NCBI GenBank assembly: GCA_030066595.1
Contig: JASJBI010000010.1
Location: 1-64,000, forward strand
Reading direction: 5' to 3'
DNA from: Alphaproteobacteria bacterium
Lineage (GTDB): Bacteria > Pseudomonadota > Alphaproteobacteria > JAJFFI01
Length of the DNA stretch: 64,000 nucleotides
Shown here: one piece after another, positions 52,602-62,387 of the stretch
Layout: each line of letters begins with the position of its first letter
Position numbering within the stretch: position 1 is the stretch's first letter
Notes under the pieces: model-generated
Seen by the model: only the letters and a program-made list of their open reading frames with translations
Database searches by the model: none
Told to the model about the DNA's origin: nothing
Translations under genes and position numbers: made by a program

Positions 52602-53913
52602 GCGCCTTGGCCGCCGCGCGGACGGCCGCCCGGTCCGAGTTGCGCTCGAGCCAGGGTGCGATCTCGGCCATCACCGCATCCAGCACGTCAGCACGCGCTT
52701 CGGCGACCTGCGCCGCGGCGTCGGCGCGCCGTTTCCGCAGGGCCGGGTCGCGCAGCAGCACTTCCACGGCGTGGGCCAGGGACTCGGCGTCTCGGACTTC
52801 TACGGTTGCTCCGGCCGACCGCAGGTCGGCGGCCACTTCCGCGAAGTTCGCCACGTGCGGCCCGTGCATGATAGCGCAGTCGAGCTTGGCGGCTTCGAGC
52901 AGGTTTTGTCCGCCATGAGGGACCAGCGAGCCGCCGACAAAGGCGATGCCGGCCAACCGGTAGAACAGGCCCAGCTCGCCCATGCTGTCGGCCAGATAGA
53001 CCTCGTTTTCGGCCGTCACGCTGTCGCCGGCCGACCGCCGGGCCACCGGAATTCCAAGGGTGGCGATCAACGCGGCGATCTCGGCGCCCCGAGTGGCGTG
53101 ACGCGGCACCAGGACCGTAAGCAGGCCGGGGTGCTCCCGCCGCAGGCGCAGGTGCGCCTGGGCGACCAGCTCTTCCTCGCCGGGATGGGTGCTGGCGGCG
53201 AGCCAGCGCGGCCGGTCCTTGAGCGCTGCGGACAGCGCGGCCGTCGCTTCGGCATCGGCCGGCAACGGCGGCGCCGCGAGTTTCAGGTTGCCGACGCTCC
53301 GCGTCCTGAGTGCGCCCAGCGTCGCGAGCCGGGTCGCGTCGGCTTCGGTCTGTCCGAGACAGAGGGCAAATCCCGCCAGCATGGCCTGGGCCAAGGACGG
53401 CAGACGCTGCCAGGCCTTGAAGGAACCCTCGGACATGCGGCCGTTCAGCAGGATCATCGGCACGCCCCGCCGCTGGGTCTCCAACACCAGGTTCGGCCAC
53501 AGCTCGGACTCGACCCACAGCGCCAGGTCCGGATGCCAGTGATCGAGGAAGCGGGCGACCCAGGGCCGCCGGTCGACCGGCACGTATTGGTGGATCACCC
53601 CGGCGGGCAGCCGCTCGGCCATCAGCGCGGCAGAGCTCACCGTGCCCGTGGTCAACAAGACTGCGAGGTCGGGCCGGTCCCGGTCGAGCCGGTCGATCAG
53701 CGGCAGGACCGAGATCGCTTCGCCCACGCTTGCCGCGTGAATCCAGACGAGCGTGCCGTCCGGCCGGGCGGTCGTCGCAATTCCGCGCCGCTCATGGGCG
53801 CGGTCGGGGTCCTCCTTGCCGCGGCGTGCCCGGCGCGCCAGGTAGGCATCGATCACCGGCCCACCGACGGCGGTCAACGCGCGATAGGTGCCGAGACCAA
53901 GGCCTCCGGTCAT
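52588..53913 (-). CDS. waaA: 3-deoxy-D-manno-octulosonic acid transferase
   Basis: A 441-aa GT30 enzyme adding Kdo to lipid IVA. The N-terminal membrane-proximal segment is followed by WIHAASVGEAISVLPL, LLTTGTVSSAALM, YVPVDRRPWVARFL, ALWVESELWPNLV and, in the nucleotide-sugar domain, ASTHPGEEE, FVGGSLVPHGGQNLLEAA. Its ATG overlaps the stop of the DUF374 gene (ATGA) and its end overlaps lpxK. Acts at the inner-membrane cytoplasmic face. Confidence 0.95.
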   Translation of the reverse strand: MTGGLGLGTYRALTAVGGPVIDAYLARRARRGKEDPDRAHERRGIATTARPDGTLVWIHAASVGEAISVLPLIDRLDRDRPDLAVLLTTGTVSSAALMAERLPAGVIHQYVPVDRRPWVARFLDHWHPDLALWVESELWPNLVLETQRRGVPMILLNGRMSEGSFKAWQRLPSLAQAMLAGFALCLGQTEADATRLATLGALRTRSVGNLKLAAPPLPADAEATAALSAALKDRPRWLAASTHPGEEELVAQAHLRLRREHPGLLTVLVPRHATRGAEIAALIATLGIPVARRSAGDSVTAENEVYLADSMGELGLFYRLAGIAFVGGSLVPHGGQNLLEAAKLDCAIMHGPHVANFAEVAADLRSAGATVEVRDAESLAHAVEVLLRDPALRKRRADAAAQVAEARADVLDAVMAEIAPWLERNSDRAAVRAAAKAHARA

Positions 53914-54662
53914 CGCCCGACCGCGCGCGCCCTGGCCGGCTCGGGCGCGGCTAGGGTTCCCTCGGCCGGCGCATCCGGGGAGATGCCGGGCTGTCCGCAG
54001 CGCCGGTCGGCCTCGGCCGTCAGCGCGTTGAGGCGATCTTCGAGCTCTCGCCGCAGCCTCTCCAGCGTGGCCTTGTCGGGGCGCGGAGGCACCTCGATCG
54101 GCTCGCCGAACACATAGACGCCGCGCCCGAAAGGCAGCGCCAAGAGGAAGCGGTCCCAACTGCCCAGCGTCCTGGCCCGCGTGGTCGAAAAGCTGGCCGG
54201 CACGATGGCGGCGCCGGTCAGCGCGGCCAGCTGAATGATGCCGGGCGCGACGCGCATCCTGGGCCCCCGCGGGCCGTCCGGCGTGATGCCGATGGAGACC
54301 CCCTGCCGGAGCCGGTTGCGCATGCTGATGATCGCCGCGGTGCCGCCCCGGCTGGACGAACCGATCACCGTGCCGACACCGAACCGGCGCATGGTCGCGG
54401 CGATCAGCCGTCCGTCCCGATGCGCCGAGATCAGGATGTCGATCGGCACGCGCCGCGGCCAGGAAAAGCGCATGGCCAGCATGCGGCCATGCCAGAAACA
54501 GCCGATGAAGGGCTCGCCCTGGTCCCAATAGCGAGCCGGGATCTCGCCGCGCACCACCGTCCAGCGGGTCGTCGCATGGACCAGGCGCACATAGCCTGCA
54601 ATCAGGGACGACAGCACCGCGAGCCCCGCAGGACTGTCGAGCAACCGCTTCCAGAGGGTCAT
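53910..54662 (-). CDS. DUF374 lysophospholipid-acyltransferase-like protein
   Basis: A 250-aa protein of DUF374 (PF04028), related to acyltransferases of lipid A and phospholipid synthesis. CFWHGRMLAM (about 54-63) contains the conserved His, and GITPDGPRGPRMRVAPGIIQLA (from about 124) is the second motif. It sits between the msbA-like exporter and waaA, and its end overlaps waaA, so a role in lipid A or outer-membrane lipid assembly is likely. The Ala/Pro-rich C-terminal 40 residues look disordered. Confidence 0.88.
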   Translation of the reverse strand: MTLWKRLLDSPAGLAVLSSLIAGYVRLVHATTRWTVVRGEIPARYWDQGEPFIGCFWHGRMLAMRFSWPRRVPIDILISAHRDGRLIAATMRRFGVGTVIGSSSRGGTAAIISMRNRLRQGVSIGITPDGPRGPRMRVAPGIIQLAALTGAAIVPASFSTTRARTLGSWDRFLLALPFGRGVYVFGEPIEVPPRPDKATLERLRRELEDRLNALTAEADRRCGQPGISPDAPAEGTLAAPEPARARAVGR

Positions 54663-54663
54663 G

Positions 54664-56586
54664 TCAGCCGCTCGCGCTGCGCGGCGTGGACAGGGCGCCG
54701 GTCAACGCCGTGACCTCGGCGCCCTCCTCCGCCAGCTGCAATTCGTAGAGCCGCGCATAGAGACCGCCCCGAGCCAGCAGAGCGGCATGACTGCCCTGTT
54801 CGCGGACTTGGCCGTCCTCAAGCACATAGATCACGTCCGCGTTGACCACGGTCGAGAGCCGGTGCGCGATGACCACGGTGGTCCGCCCACGCATCAGATT
54901 GGCCAGCGCCTCCTGCACCTGCCGCTCCGATTCCGTGTCCAGGGCCGAGGTGGCTTCGTCGAGCAACAGGATCGGGGCGTTCTTGAGCATGGCGCGGGCG
55001 ATGGCGATGCGCTGACGCTGGCCGCCCGAAAGCTTGAGCCCGCGCCCGCCGACCTCGGTGTCGTAGCCCTCGGGCAGGGCATCGATGAAGTCGTGCGCCG
55101 CGGCGGCACGCGCCGCGGCCACGATCTCCGCCTCGCCCGCCTCGGGTTTGCCGTAGGCGATGTTCGCCCGCACGGTGTCGTCGAACAGGCTGATCTCCTG
55201 GCTGACCAGGCCGATATTGGCTCTGAGCGAGGCAAGCGTGACGCTGCGGACGTCTTGGCCGTCGATCGCTACCCGGCCGCCGTCCACGTCGTAGAAACGC
55301 GGGATCAGATTGACGATTGTGCTCTTGCCCGCGCCGGACGGGCCGACCAGGGCGACGGTCTTCCCAGCGGGGATCTCGATCGAGACGCCGTTGAGCGCCG
55401 GCTGCGCCGCGTCCGCCCGGTAGGAGAACCGGACGTCGTCGAAGACCACGGCGCCGGCAGCGACCTTGAGCGCCGCTGCGTCCGGGGCGTCGACGATCTG
55501 GGGCGGCGTGTCGAGCACGGCGAACACGCGCTGCGCCGCGGCCAGTCCCTCCTGCAGGTTGGCGTTCAGATTGGCGAGCTTCTTGGCCGGCTCGTAGGCC
55601 AACAGCAGCGCGGCGACGAACGAGAAGAACACGCCATGCGTCTGCGTCCCGCCGATCACCTGATAGCCGCCGTAGAGCAGCACGGCGACGATGGCGAGGC
55701 CGCCCAGGGTCTCCATGATCGGATGGTGCAGCGAGCGCACTTTGGCGGCCTTGACGATCAGGCGGAAGATCCGGTCGACCAGCGCCGTGGCCCGGCGGAT
55801 CTCGTAGTTCTCCATGCCGTAGGCCTTGACGTGCCGCGCGCCCTGGAAGCTCTCATCGAGCTGGGTGGTGAACCGGCCCATCTCGATCTGGGTGTTGCCC
55901 GAGACCCGGCGCATGCGGCGGCCCAGATTGGCGATCGGGATGATGACCGCCGGCGCGATCAGGAACACCATGCAGGACAGCAGCCAGTCGCGCCAGAACA
56001 TCAGCGCCAGGAGAAAGACCAAGGTGAGCGTGTCCTTGCCGATCCCGGTAAGCACCGTGGTCACGGTGTTCCGCATCATGTGGATGTCGTTGTTGAAGCG
56101 CGAGATCAGCGCGCCGGTGGACTGCGCCTGCAGGTAGGCCAGGTCGCTCCGGATCAGGTGCTGATAGAGGCGAATCTGCATGTCGGCGAGAATGCGCTGG
56201 CCGACGAAGTTCATGATTACGGCCTGGCCGTAGGTGGCCACGCCCTTGAGGCAGAACACCGCCAGGATCAGGACCGCGTAGAAGTGCAGCGCCGCGTACT
56301 CGCCGCCGGCGAACAGGGTGTCGGGCGCAAGGCCGAGGACCCCGCCCGAGCCGGTCGCCGCAGACCCGGCGTCGCCGGTTCGCGACGAGACCTCCTGGTT
56401 GGCGCCGTCGACGATCGGCTGGATCAGCCAGGCGAGCGCGGCCGTCGTGGCCGCGACCAGCACCATGCACGCCACCGCCGCGGCGATCCGGCCGACATGC
56501 GGACGCACGTGATCCTTGAGCAGCCGCTTGATCAGCAGCCAACTGCGTTGGTCCAGGGCGGTCCTGGATTTACTCTTTGCGGTCAA
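54664..56586 (-). CDS. MsbA-like ABC exporter (fused permease and ATPase)
   Basis: A 640-aa half transporter. The N-terminal domain (about 25-350) has six TM helices, the ATPase domain (about 370-615) has Walker [10 protein letters not shown], signature LSGGQRQRI, Walker [12 protein letters not shown] and the H-loop IAHRL. The position ahead of DUF374, waaA and lpxK, one base apart from the former, points to lipid A or LPS flipping rather than drug export. An insertion between TM1 and TM2 (about 70-105) is longer than in E. coli MsbA. Starts at ATG 56586 or GTG equivalents nearby. Confidence 0.88.
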   Translation of the reverse strand: MTAKSKSRTALDQRSWLLIKRLLKDHVRPHVGRIAAAVACMVLVAATTAALAWLIQPIVDGANQEVSSRTGDAGSAATGSGGVLGLAPDTLFAGGEYAALHFYAVLILAVFCLKGVATYGQAVIMNFVGQRILADMQIRLYQHLIRSDLAYLQAQSTGALISRFNNDIHMMRNTVTTVLTGIGKDTLTLVFLLALMFWRDWLLSCMVFLIAPAVIIPIANLGRRMRRVSGNTQIEMGRFTTQLDESFQGARHVKAYGMENYEIRRATALVDRIFRLIVKAAKVRSLHHPIMETLGGLAIVAVLLYGGYQVIGGTQTHGVFFSFVAALLLAYEPAKKLANLNANLQEGLAAAQRVFAVLDTPPQIVDAPDAAALKVAAGAVVFDDVRFSYRADAAQPALNGVSIEIPAGKTVALVGPSGAGKSTIVNLIPRFYDVDGGRVAIDGQDVRSVTLASLRANIGLVSQEISLFDDTVRANIAYGKPEAGEAEIVAAARAAAAHDFIDALPEGYDTEVGGRGLKLSGGQRQRIAIARAMLKNAPILLLDEATSALDTESERQVQEALANLMRGRTTVVIAHRLSTVVNADVIYVLEDGQVREQGSHAALLARGGLYARLYELQLAEEGAEVTALTGALSTPRSASG

Positions 56587-56725
56587 ATCCTTGGCTTCTC
56601 AGACCTTTGTTCGACCATAGCATGGCCTGGCCCGCCGGCAAACGAGGGCACATGGGCGCGCGCGGTTGCCACGCGTCTGGATTCGGCGCCGCGATCGGCC
56701 GGCACAGCCTCAGCGATAGAAGGGT

Positions 56726-56824
56726 CTAGCGCACGGGATAAAGATTGTCGAGGAACTGCCGGGCGCAGTTGTCCCAGGAAAACTTGAGCGCGTGATCGCG
56801 GCAGATCCGAATCTTGCGCCCGCT
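56726..56824 (-). pseudogene. Remnant of a glycosyltransferase C-terminus
   Basis: The minus strand codes RICRDHALKFSWDNCARQFL followed by DNLYPVR and a stop (TAG at 56726-56728). This is the kind of ending seen in GT4 glycosyltransferases (x-HALxFSWxxCAxQFLxNL). Upstream the frame turns into Arg-rich sequence without motifs and no complete gene exists, so about 30 codons survive. Its site directly upstream of the LPS operon suggests a lost glycosyltransferase of surface polysaccharide synthesis. Confidence 0.5.
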
Positions 56825-56889
56825 CCTCCGCCGTGTGCAGTCTAGTTGGCTGCGAGGTGCCGGCAACAGGCAGAATCAGTTGGGAGCCC

Positions 56890-57837
56890 ATGAGCGCACC
56901 AGTCTCCAAGAGCCGCGCGCGGCGCGCGCTCGTCATCTTCAATCCGACCGCGGGATGGCGCCGCCGGCGGCGTTTCGAGGCGACGGTGAGGCGCATGCGC
57001 GGGCTGGGCTGCGAAGTCGCAATACGCGAGACGGGTGGTCCCGGCGATGCCGAGCGCCTGGCGTGGGAAGGGGTGGCGGGCGCGCTGACCAATGGCGCCT
57101 ACGACGTGGTGGTGGCCGCCGGTGGCGACGGCACCATCAACGAGGTGATTGGCGGCCTGTCCGATGACGACGTTCCGCTGGGCATCCTGCCTCTCGGCAC
57201 GGCCAATGTGCTGGCGGGGGAGATCGGCCTGAAGACCAGCCCGAGGCAACTGGCCGAGGTGCTGGCCAGGGGTATCGCGCGGCCCGTCTATCTGGGCGTT
57301 GCCAACGGCCGTCGTTTCGCGGTCATGGCCGGCGTCGGCTTCGACGCCCATGTGGTGCGCGATGTCAGCCTCACGCTCAAGCGCTGGACCGGTAAGCTCG
57401 CCTATGTCTGGCAGTGCCTGGTGCAGCTGGTCAGGCTGGAGCCGATCCGCTATCGCGTGACCATCTCGGGACAGACCCACGAGGCCGCCTCGGTCATCGT
57501 CGCCAACGGGCACTACTATGGGGGCCGCTTCGTCTGCGCACCCGAGGCCCGCCTGGACGCGCCGGATCTGCAGGTGGTCCTGTTCGAGCGCGCCGGCCGG
57601 TGGAACGCGCTCCGCTACCTCTGGGGCATTGTGACCGGCCGGCTTCGCGATTTTTCCGACGTGCGGATCATCTCCGCCGAGGCCCTGGTGATCGACGGTC
57701 CCGAAGGCGACCCGGTACAAGGTGACGGCGACATCATCGCCCGTCTGCCGGCGCAGATCTCGCTCGCCCGGCGGACCCTGCCGCTGCTGCAGCCGGACGG
57801 CTCGGTTGAAACCGCCTCTACTGCCCCGCCACGGTGA
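56890..57837 (+). CDS. Diacylglycerol-kinase-family lipid kinase
   Basis: A 315-aa protein with a DAGK catalytic domain (about 10-135) followed by a YegS-like C-terminal domain. The nucleotide-binding motif is AAGGDGTINEVIGGL (about 76-90), and PLGILPLGTANVLA with GVGFDAHVV are family marks. It phosphorylates a lipid such as diacylglycerol, sphingosine or undecaprenol-type substrates; the specificity is not clear. GGGAG precedes ATG 56890. Its 3' end overlaps the convergent pmbA gene by 20 bp. Confidence 0.9.
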   Translation: MSAPVSKSRARRALVIFNPTAGWRRRRRFEATVRRMRGLGCEVAIRETGGPGDAERLAWEGVAGALTNGAYDVVVAAGGDGTINEVIGGLSDDDVPLGILPLGTANVLAGEIGLKTSPRQLAEVLARGIARPVYLGVANGRRFAVMAGVGFDAHVVRDVSLTLKRWTGKLAYVWQCLVQLVRLEPIRYRVTISGQTHEAASVIVANGHYYGGRFVCAPEARLDAPDLQVVLFERAGRWNALRYLWGIVTGRLRDFSDVRIISAEALVIDGPEGDPVQGDGDIIARLPAQISLARRTLPLLQPDGSVETASTAPPR

Positions 57838-59164
57838 GGTCGTCCACGCGAATCGTCGGCGCGTTGATGCCGTAACGGAATTCCAGGTCGCTGGCGGGGG
57901 TCAAATTCAGGAACATGTCCTTGAGATTGCCGGCCACGGTCACCTCGTTGACCGGATGGGCCAGGGCACCCTTTTCGATCCAGAACCCGGACGCGCCGCG
58001 GGAGTAGTCGCCGGTCACGCCGTTGATCCCGAAGCCGATCAACTCGGTGATATAGAAACCGTCCTCGATCTCCCCGATCAGATCCTCGGCCGACTGCGCG
58101 CCCGCCGCCATGTACAGATTGGTGGGTGACGGGGACGGCGGCGAGGCGGTGCCGCGGGCGGCGTGCCCGGTGCTTTCGAGGCCAAGCTGATCGGCCGAAC
58201 GCAGGTCCAGGAACCAGGTGGTGAGACGGCCGTCCTCGATGATCGCGCGACGCAGATTCGCGACACCTTCGCCGTCGAAGGCCTTGGACCGCAGCCCCCG
58301 CTTGCGATGGGGGTCGTCGATCACCTCGATCCCCGTGGCGAAGATCTGCTCGCCCATGCTGTCCTTGAGGAAGCTGGTGCCGCGGGCGATCGCCGCGCCG
58401 TTGATGGCGCCGGCCAGATGGCGCAGCAACCCGCCCGAAACCCGCGGGTCGTAGACCACGGGCACGCGCTTGGAGTCGGCCTTGCGCGGATTGAGCCGCC
58501 GCACCGCCTTCTCGCCCGCCGTTCGCCCGATCTCGGCCGGGTCGCGCAGGTCCTCGGCGAAGACCGTGGTGTGGTAGTCGTAGTCCCGTTCCATCCCGGT
58601 GCCCTCGCCCGCCAGGACCGAGACACCGACGGAATGGCTCGTGCGCGCATACTGGCCGGTGAAGCCGTTCGAGGCGGCGAGCCAGATGGAGCCGCGGTCC
58701 CAGCCCGCTTCGGCGCCTTCCGAATTGGTGACACCTGCCACCGCCCGGGCCGCGTCCTCGGCGACCTTCGCGCGCTCGATCAGCAGCTGCGGCGCGGGCT
58801 CAACCGGATCGGCGATGTCCAGGTCGGCGGGGTAGTCGCGGGCCAGCCGCGCCTCGGGGGCGATGCCGCAATGGGGGTCTTCCGGCACCGAGCGGGCCAT
58901 GGCCAGCGCCCGGTCGACCAGCGCGTCCAGCGCCGGCGGGCTGAGGTCGGTCGACGACGCGATCGCCTGGCGCTTGCCCAGGAAGACACGCAGACCCAGA
59001 TCGCGGCTCTCCGACCGCTCGAGTTTCTCGATCTCGCCCAGGCGCTGCGCGTGGGAGACGGACACGCTCTCGAAGCACACGGCGTCGGCGGCGTCGGCGC
59101 CGGCGGACTTGGCCTTGGCCAAGAGATCGGCCAGCAGGTTGTGGGTATCGTCCCGGGCGGTCAT
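57818..59164 (-). CDS. pmbA: TldE/PmbA metallopeptidase-like protein
   Basis: A 448-aa protein of the TldD/TldE family. The partner TldE normally lacks the zinc HExxxH motif, and none is present here, so it is TldE/PmbA rather than TldD. ESRDLGLRVFLGKRQAIAS, PVVYDPRVSGGLLRHLAGAING, GTSFLKDSMGEQIFA and the closing GASGFWIEKGALAHPVNEVT are diagnostic. With TldD it degrades unfolded peptides and matures some peptide natural products. tldD is not in the window. Convergent with the lipid kinase gene. Confidence 0.93.
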   Translation of the reverse strand: MTARDDTHNLLADLLAKAKSAGADAADAVCFESVSVSHAQRLGEIEKLERSESRDLGLRVFLGKRQAIASSTDLSPPALDALVDRALAMARSVPEDPHCGIAPEARLARDYPADLDIADPVEPAPQLLIERAKVAEDAARAVAGVTNSEGAEAGWDRGSIWLAASNGFTGQYARTSHSVGVSVLAGEGTGMERDYDYHTTVFAEDLRDPAEIGRTAGEKAVRRLNPRKADSKRVPVVYDPRVSGGLLRHLAGAINGAAIARGTSFLKDSMGEQIFATGIEVIDDPHRKRGLRSKAFDGEGVANLRRAIIEDGRLTTWFLDLRSADQLGLESTGHAARGTASPPSPSPTNLYMAAGAQSAEDLIGEIEDGFYITELIGFGINGVTGDYSRGASGFWIEKGALAHPVNEVTVAGNLKDMFLNLTPASDLEFRYGINAPTIRVDDLTVAGQ

Positions 59165-59204
59165 GCGTGGTCCTCTCCTCTTGCACTCTCAATATGGTGG
59201 CGGG

Positions 59205-60047
59205 TTATAGGCTCTGGTCGCGGGTCATGCCAGCGCGCCGGTCGCCGCGCCGCAGGAAGGGCAGCGCCAGCATCCACAACAGGTCCTGGCGCCGCTCTTC
59301 GCGAAACTCCGGCAGTCCGATGGTCATGCCCTCATGGCCTGCCTCGGGCTGGGCCCGGTAGGTCGCGAACAGCCGGTCCCACCAGGTCAGGTTGAAGCCG
59401 TAGTTGCTGTCGGTCTCGGAGCGCAGTACCGAATGATGCACCCGGTGCATGTCGGGGGTGACGACGACCAGACGGATGGCCGCGTCCAGCGGCGCCGGCA
59501 GGCGCACATTCGAGTGGTTGAACATGGCGGTCGCGTTCAGCAGCACCTCGAAGATCACCACCGCCACGGCGGGCGCGCCGAGCGCCAGAACGGCCGCGAT
59601 CTTGATCGCCATGGACAGGAAGATCTCGACCGGATGGAAGCGGGCGCCGGTGGTCACGTCGATGTCCAAGTCCGCGTGGTGCATGCGGTGGATGCGCCAG
59701 AGCGCCGGCACCTTGTGGAACAGAACGTGCTGGCCGTAGATCAAGAGGTCCAGGAGCAGCACGGACGCAGGGACCGCGATCCAGGCGGACCAGCCGGCCA
59801 GATTGAACAGGCCCCAGCCGCGCTCGGCCGCGTAGAGCGCCGCACCCACCGCCAGAATCGGCACCAGCAGCCTGACCAAAATCGTGTTCAGCGCGGTGAT
59901 GGCGATGTTGTTGGCCCAGCGCCGCGTCTTCGATGCGGTCAGGTCTCGGCGCGGGGCGAGCAGTTCCCAGCCGGCCATGATCGCGAAGACCCCAAAAAAG
60001 ACGGCCAGCCGGATCGCCGGCTCGTTGTCCAGGATGACGCGTTCCAT
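59205..60047 (-). CDS. Sterol-desaturase / fatty-acid-hydroxylase superfamily protein
   Basis: A 280-aa membrane protein with about five TM helices and three histidine boxes for a di-iron centre: HVLFH (about 109-113), HRMHH (about 119-123) and HRVHH (about 205-209). Members hydroxylate or desaturate lipids using O2 in the membrane. FHPVEIFLS and NHSNVRLP are family segments. The substrate is unknown. Lies 40 bp after pmbA's start on the same strand. Confidence 0.9.
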   Translation of the reverse strand: MERVILDNEPAIRLAVFFGVFAIMAGWELLAPRRDLTASKTRRWANNIAITALNTILVRLLVPILAVGAALYAAERGWGLFNLAGWSAWIAVPASVLLLDLLIYGQHVLFHKVPALWRIHRMHHADLDIDVTTGARFHPVEIFLSMAIKIAAVLALGAPAVAVVIFEVLLNATAMFNHSNVRLPAPLDAAIRLVVVTPDMHRVHHSVLRSETDSNYGFNLTWWDRLFATYRAQPEAGHEGMTIGLPEFREERRQDLLWMLALPFLRRGDRRAGMTRDQSL

Positions 60048-60131
60048 GAGGTAAGGATGGGTATCTTGGCCGTTCTCGCCAAGGGGTATCTGCCTTTGGT
60101 CACAGGTATGGGACGGGCGGAGACCGCCGGG

Positions 60132-60374
60132 TCAGCCGAGGACGGGGATGACCTCCACCTCGGCCTCGTCGTGGCCCTGGGTCAGGTGGCAGACCTCGAC
60201 CGGATCGGTCACCAGCCGGTCGAGACCCGGAAACAGCACCCGGTAGACCAGCTTCGGCAAACCGCCCAACACGGGCACCGTCCGCGCGTCGCGCAAGCGG
60301 GCGCGCTCGCCCCGGAAGAGCGCAAGTTCGTTGGTGTAGGCGTGGCCGTTATAGACGTAAAGGGTCTGGCTCAT
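60132..60374 (-). CDS. Small hypothetical protein (80 aa)
   Basis: An 80-aa soluble protein, rich in Leu and Val, with a Tyr-rich beginning (MSQTLYVYNGHAYTNELALF) and no signal peptide or membrane segment. The composition is natural and GGAGC lies just before the ATG. It is 84 bp upstream of the hydroxylase-like gene on the same strand and may be co-transcribed. No family recognised. Confidence 0.5.
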   Translation of the reverse strand: MSQTLYVYNGHAYTNELALFRGERARLRDARTVPVLGGLPKLVYRVLFPGLDRLVTDPVEVCHLTQGHDEAEVEVIPVLG

Positions 60375-60518
60375 CGCTCCGCTCTCTAGGCTCCGCGTGC
60401 AAGCCTAGGCGCGCAGTGTCAACGCATTATAAAGGTCGGGCGCACTGCGTGCGTTTTCGATTTTCGTGGCTTTGGCGCTTCGGCTATCTTGGAGACACGG
60501 CCGACAGGGGCAGGATCT

Positions 60519-60734
60519 TTGGGACCCTCGGATTTTCGACGCTGGCGCAAGAGCTTGAATTGGACGCAAAAGCAGGCCGCCGAGGCACTCGGCCTCAAGC
60601 GGCGGGTGCTGCAGTACTACGAGAAGGGGGAGCGGGACGGGAAGAAGGTCGAGGTTCCGAAGACCGTCCGGCTGGCCTGCTACGCCATTTCCCAGGGAAT
60701 CAGCGACTACAGCGGACCGGATCCGGCGGACTAG
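60519..60734 (+). CDS. XRE-like helix-turn-helix protein (71 aa)
   Basis: A 71-aa protein that is essentially one HTH domain: DFRRWRKSLNWTQKQAAEAL followed by GLKRRVLQYYEKGERDG and a short tail PKTVRLACYAIS. It resembles small alphaproteobacterial HTH proteins with the same layout. There is no ATG; TTG 60519 gives the usual N-terminus and has AGGAT upstream, while TTG 60489 would add ten residues. DNA target and role unknown. The GNAT gene follows 74 bp later. Confidence 0.7.
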   Translation: MGPSDFRRWRKSLNWTQKQAAEALGLKRRVLQYYEKGERDGKKVEVPKTVRLACYAISQGISDYSGPDPAD

Positions 60735-60808
60735 GCTAATTTTCCTGACCCAATGGGGCAGTCGCCGGGGCGATCGGATGATCGCTGATCGAAGAGGAAC
60801 CCTGCGCC

Positions 60809-61234
60809 ATGGACGTTCTGATCAAGCAGGTTGGCAAGGCCGACGCACATCTGTTCAGGCAAGTGGCCGAGGACGTGTTCGACCACGAGGTCGACCCCGA
60901 GCGTTTGGCCCGCTATCTGGACGAACCCAACCATCTGATGTGCGTGGCCGTCCACGACGGCTTGGTGGTCGGCCAGGTGCGGGCGGTCGTGCACAAGCAC
61001 CCGGATAGGGCGGCTGAGCTCTATATCGACAATGCGGGGGTGGCGCCGGCGTTCCAGCGCAACGGCATCGCCACGCGGCTGGTGGCTGAGATCGTCCGGC
61101 GGGGCAGGGCGCGTGGCTGCGAAGACGTCTGGGTCGGCACGGAGCCGGACAACGAAGCCGCCGTGGCGTTCTACCGTTCGCTCGGCTGGGAGGCGCAGCC
61201 TATGGTCTCTCTGGAAGCAAAGCTGTCCGCGTGA
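60809..61234 (+). CDS. GNAT acetyltransferase (AAC(3)-I-like)
   Basis: A 141-aa acetyl-CoA-dependent acetyltransferase. The acetyl-CoA loop is QRNGIATRLVAEIV (about 83-96). ELYIDNAGVAP before it and GTEPDNEAAVAFYRSLGW after it resemble the aminoglycoside 3-N-acetyltransferase type I group, but the resemblance does not prove that activity. Neighbours give no further clue. Ends 65 bp before the convergent saccharopine dehydrogenase-like gene. Confidence 0.83.
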   Translation: MDVLIKQVGKADAHLFRQVAEDVFDHEVDPERLARYLDEPNHLMCVAVHDGLVVGQVRAVVHKHPDRAAELYIDNAGVAPAFQRNGIATRLVAEIVRRGRARGCEDVWVGTEPDNEAAVAFYRSLGWEAQPMVSLEAKLSA

Positions 61235-61299
61235 TCAGGCGGAGCCCGGCGCATCATGCATGGCGCCTGAGCTTCGCCGCATCCCCCGCGACCCGACGG

Positions 61300-62382
61300 T
61301 CAACCCGCCTCGCCCGCCTCGTACAGTTGGCCGTTGCGGGTCTGCAGGAAGGGCTCCAGCGGGATCTGCTCCTGCTTGAGGAATCCCTTGGCGGGCAGAT
61401 CCCCGCTGTTGACCATCTCGATCACCGCGGCGACCGAGGCGGAGGTGGTCCAGGCGATGGCGCGCCAGACATGGCCCGAGATCTCGATGGGATAGTAGGA
61501 GCGGACGTATTCCTCGCGCATCAGCCGCCCGTCGACGGTGCCCTCGGCCGAGACGTGGATGTGCACCACGTCGTCGTCCACGGGCGGCTTGGCGTGGGTC
61601 AGGATCTCGCCGGCCAGCTCGCGCTTCTCGCGCATCAGGAGCTCGTGGAAGAAGAAGTTCATGAGCTCCACATGCCCCGGATAGCGCATCGACTTGTAGT
61701 CCAGGTTCTCGACCCGCCCGAGATAGGTCTCGCACATGGTGCCCAGGCCGCCCGAGGTGGTGAAGGCCTCGAGCCGCTGGCCGTTCACATAGATCTTCTC
61801 GACCCATTCCATGGGCGAGACCCATTTGTGCTGGCCCTCCTCGATCACCTCGCAGTCGTTGAGATATTCGTTGACCACGCCCTCGGGCGACCAGTTGAAG
61901 GCATAGCCCAGGAGGCCCGTCGGGTGCTGCGGCAGGGCGCCGACCCGGAGCTTGATCGAGCGGATCTCTTCGAACCGCTCGGCCAGATGGGCGCCGATGA
62001 TGCCCACCAAGCCGGGCGCCAGGCCGCATTGCGGCGCCATGACGCCCTTCGCGGTCTCGCTCATCTCGAGGATCGCCTTGGTCGTGGGCACGTCCTCGGT
62101 GAGATCGAAATAGTGCAGCCCCAGCCGGTGCGCCGCGGTCGCGACGCCCACGTTCAGATGGTAGGGCAGACAGGACAGGATCGCGTCGAACCCGCGGCAC
62201 TGCGCCTCGATCTCGCTCTCGGTCGCGGCGGATTGCTCGGTGATCTTGAAGGGCAGCTTTTGGCGCGGTTTGCGGACGTCGAAGCCCGTGACCTCGAAGC
62301 CGGTCTCGTGCAGGAGCAGGGCGGCGAGGCGCCCGACCTTGCCGAGGCCAAGGACGGCCACGCGTTTGATCTTTTCGGCCAC
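61300..62382 (-). CDS. Saccharopine dehydrogenase-family protein
   Basis: A 360-aa oxidoreductase with an N-terminal Rossmann fold (VAVLGLGKVGRLAALLL, about 8-24) and a C-terminal saccharopine dehydrogenase domain (about 125-350, with GLAPGLVGIIGAHLAE and NWSPEGVVNEY). It probably interconverts saccharopine with glutamate and 2-aminoadipate semialdehyde. It starts five bases after the end of the aldehyde dehydrogenase gene, and the pair fits lysine catabolism through saccharopine. A separate lysine-ketoglutarate reductase is not in the window. Confidence 0.87.
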   Translation of the reverse strand: MAEKIKRVAVLGLGKVGRLAALLLHETGFEVTGFDVRKPRQKLPFKITEQSAATESEIEAQCRGFDAILSCLPYHLNVGVATAAHRLGLHYFDLTEDVPTTKAILEMSETAKGVMAPQCGLAPGLVGIIGAHLAERFEEIRSIKLRVGALPQHPTGLLGYAFNWSPEGVVNEYLNDCEVIEEGQHKWVSPMEWVEKIYVNGQRLEAFTTSGGLGTMCETYLGRVENLDYKSMRYPGHVELMNFFFHELLMREKRELAGEILTHAKPPVDDDVVHIHVSAEGTVDGRLMREEYVRSYYPIEISGHVWRAIAWTTSASVAAVIEMVNSGDLPAKGFLKQEQIPLEPFLQTRNGQLYEAGEAG

Positions 62383-62387
62383 GGCGT

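Noticed and set aside
60809-61234. Aminoglycoside resistance from the GNAT protein
   Set aside because: Resemblance to AAC(3)-I is limited to the acetyl-CoA fold; chromosomal housekeeping context.
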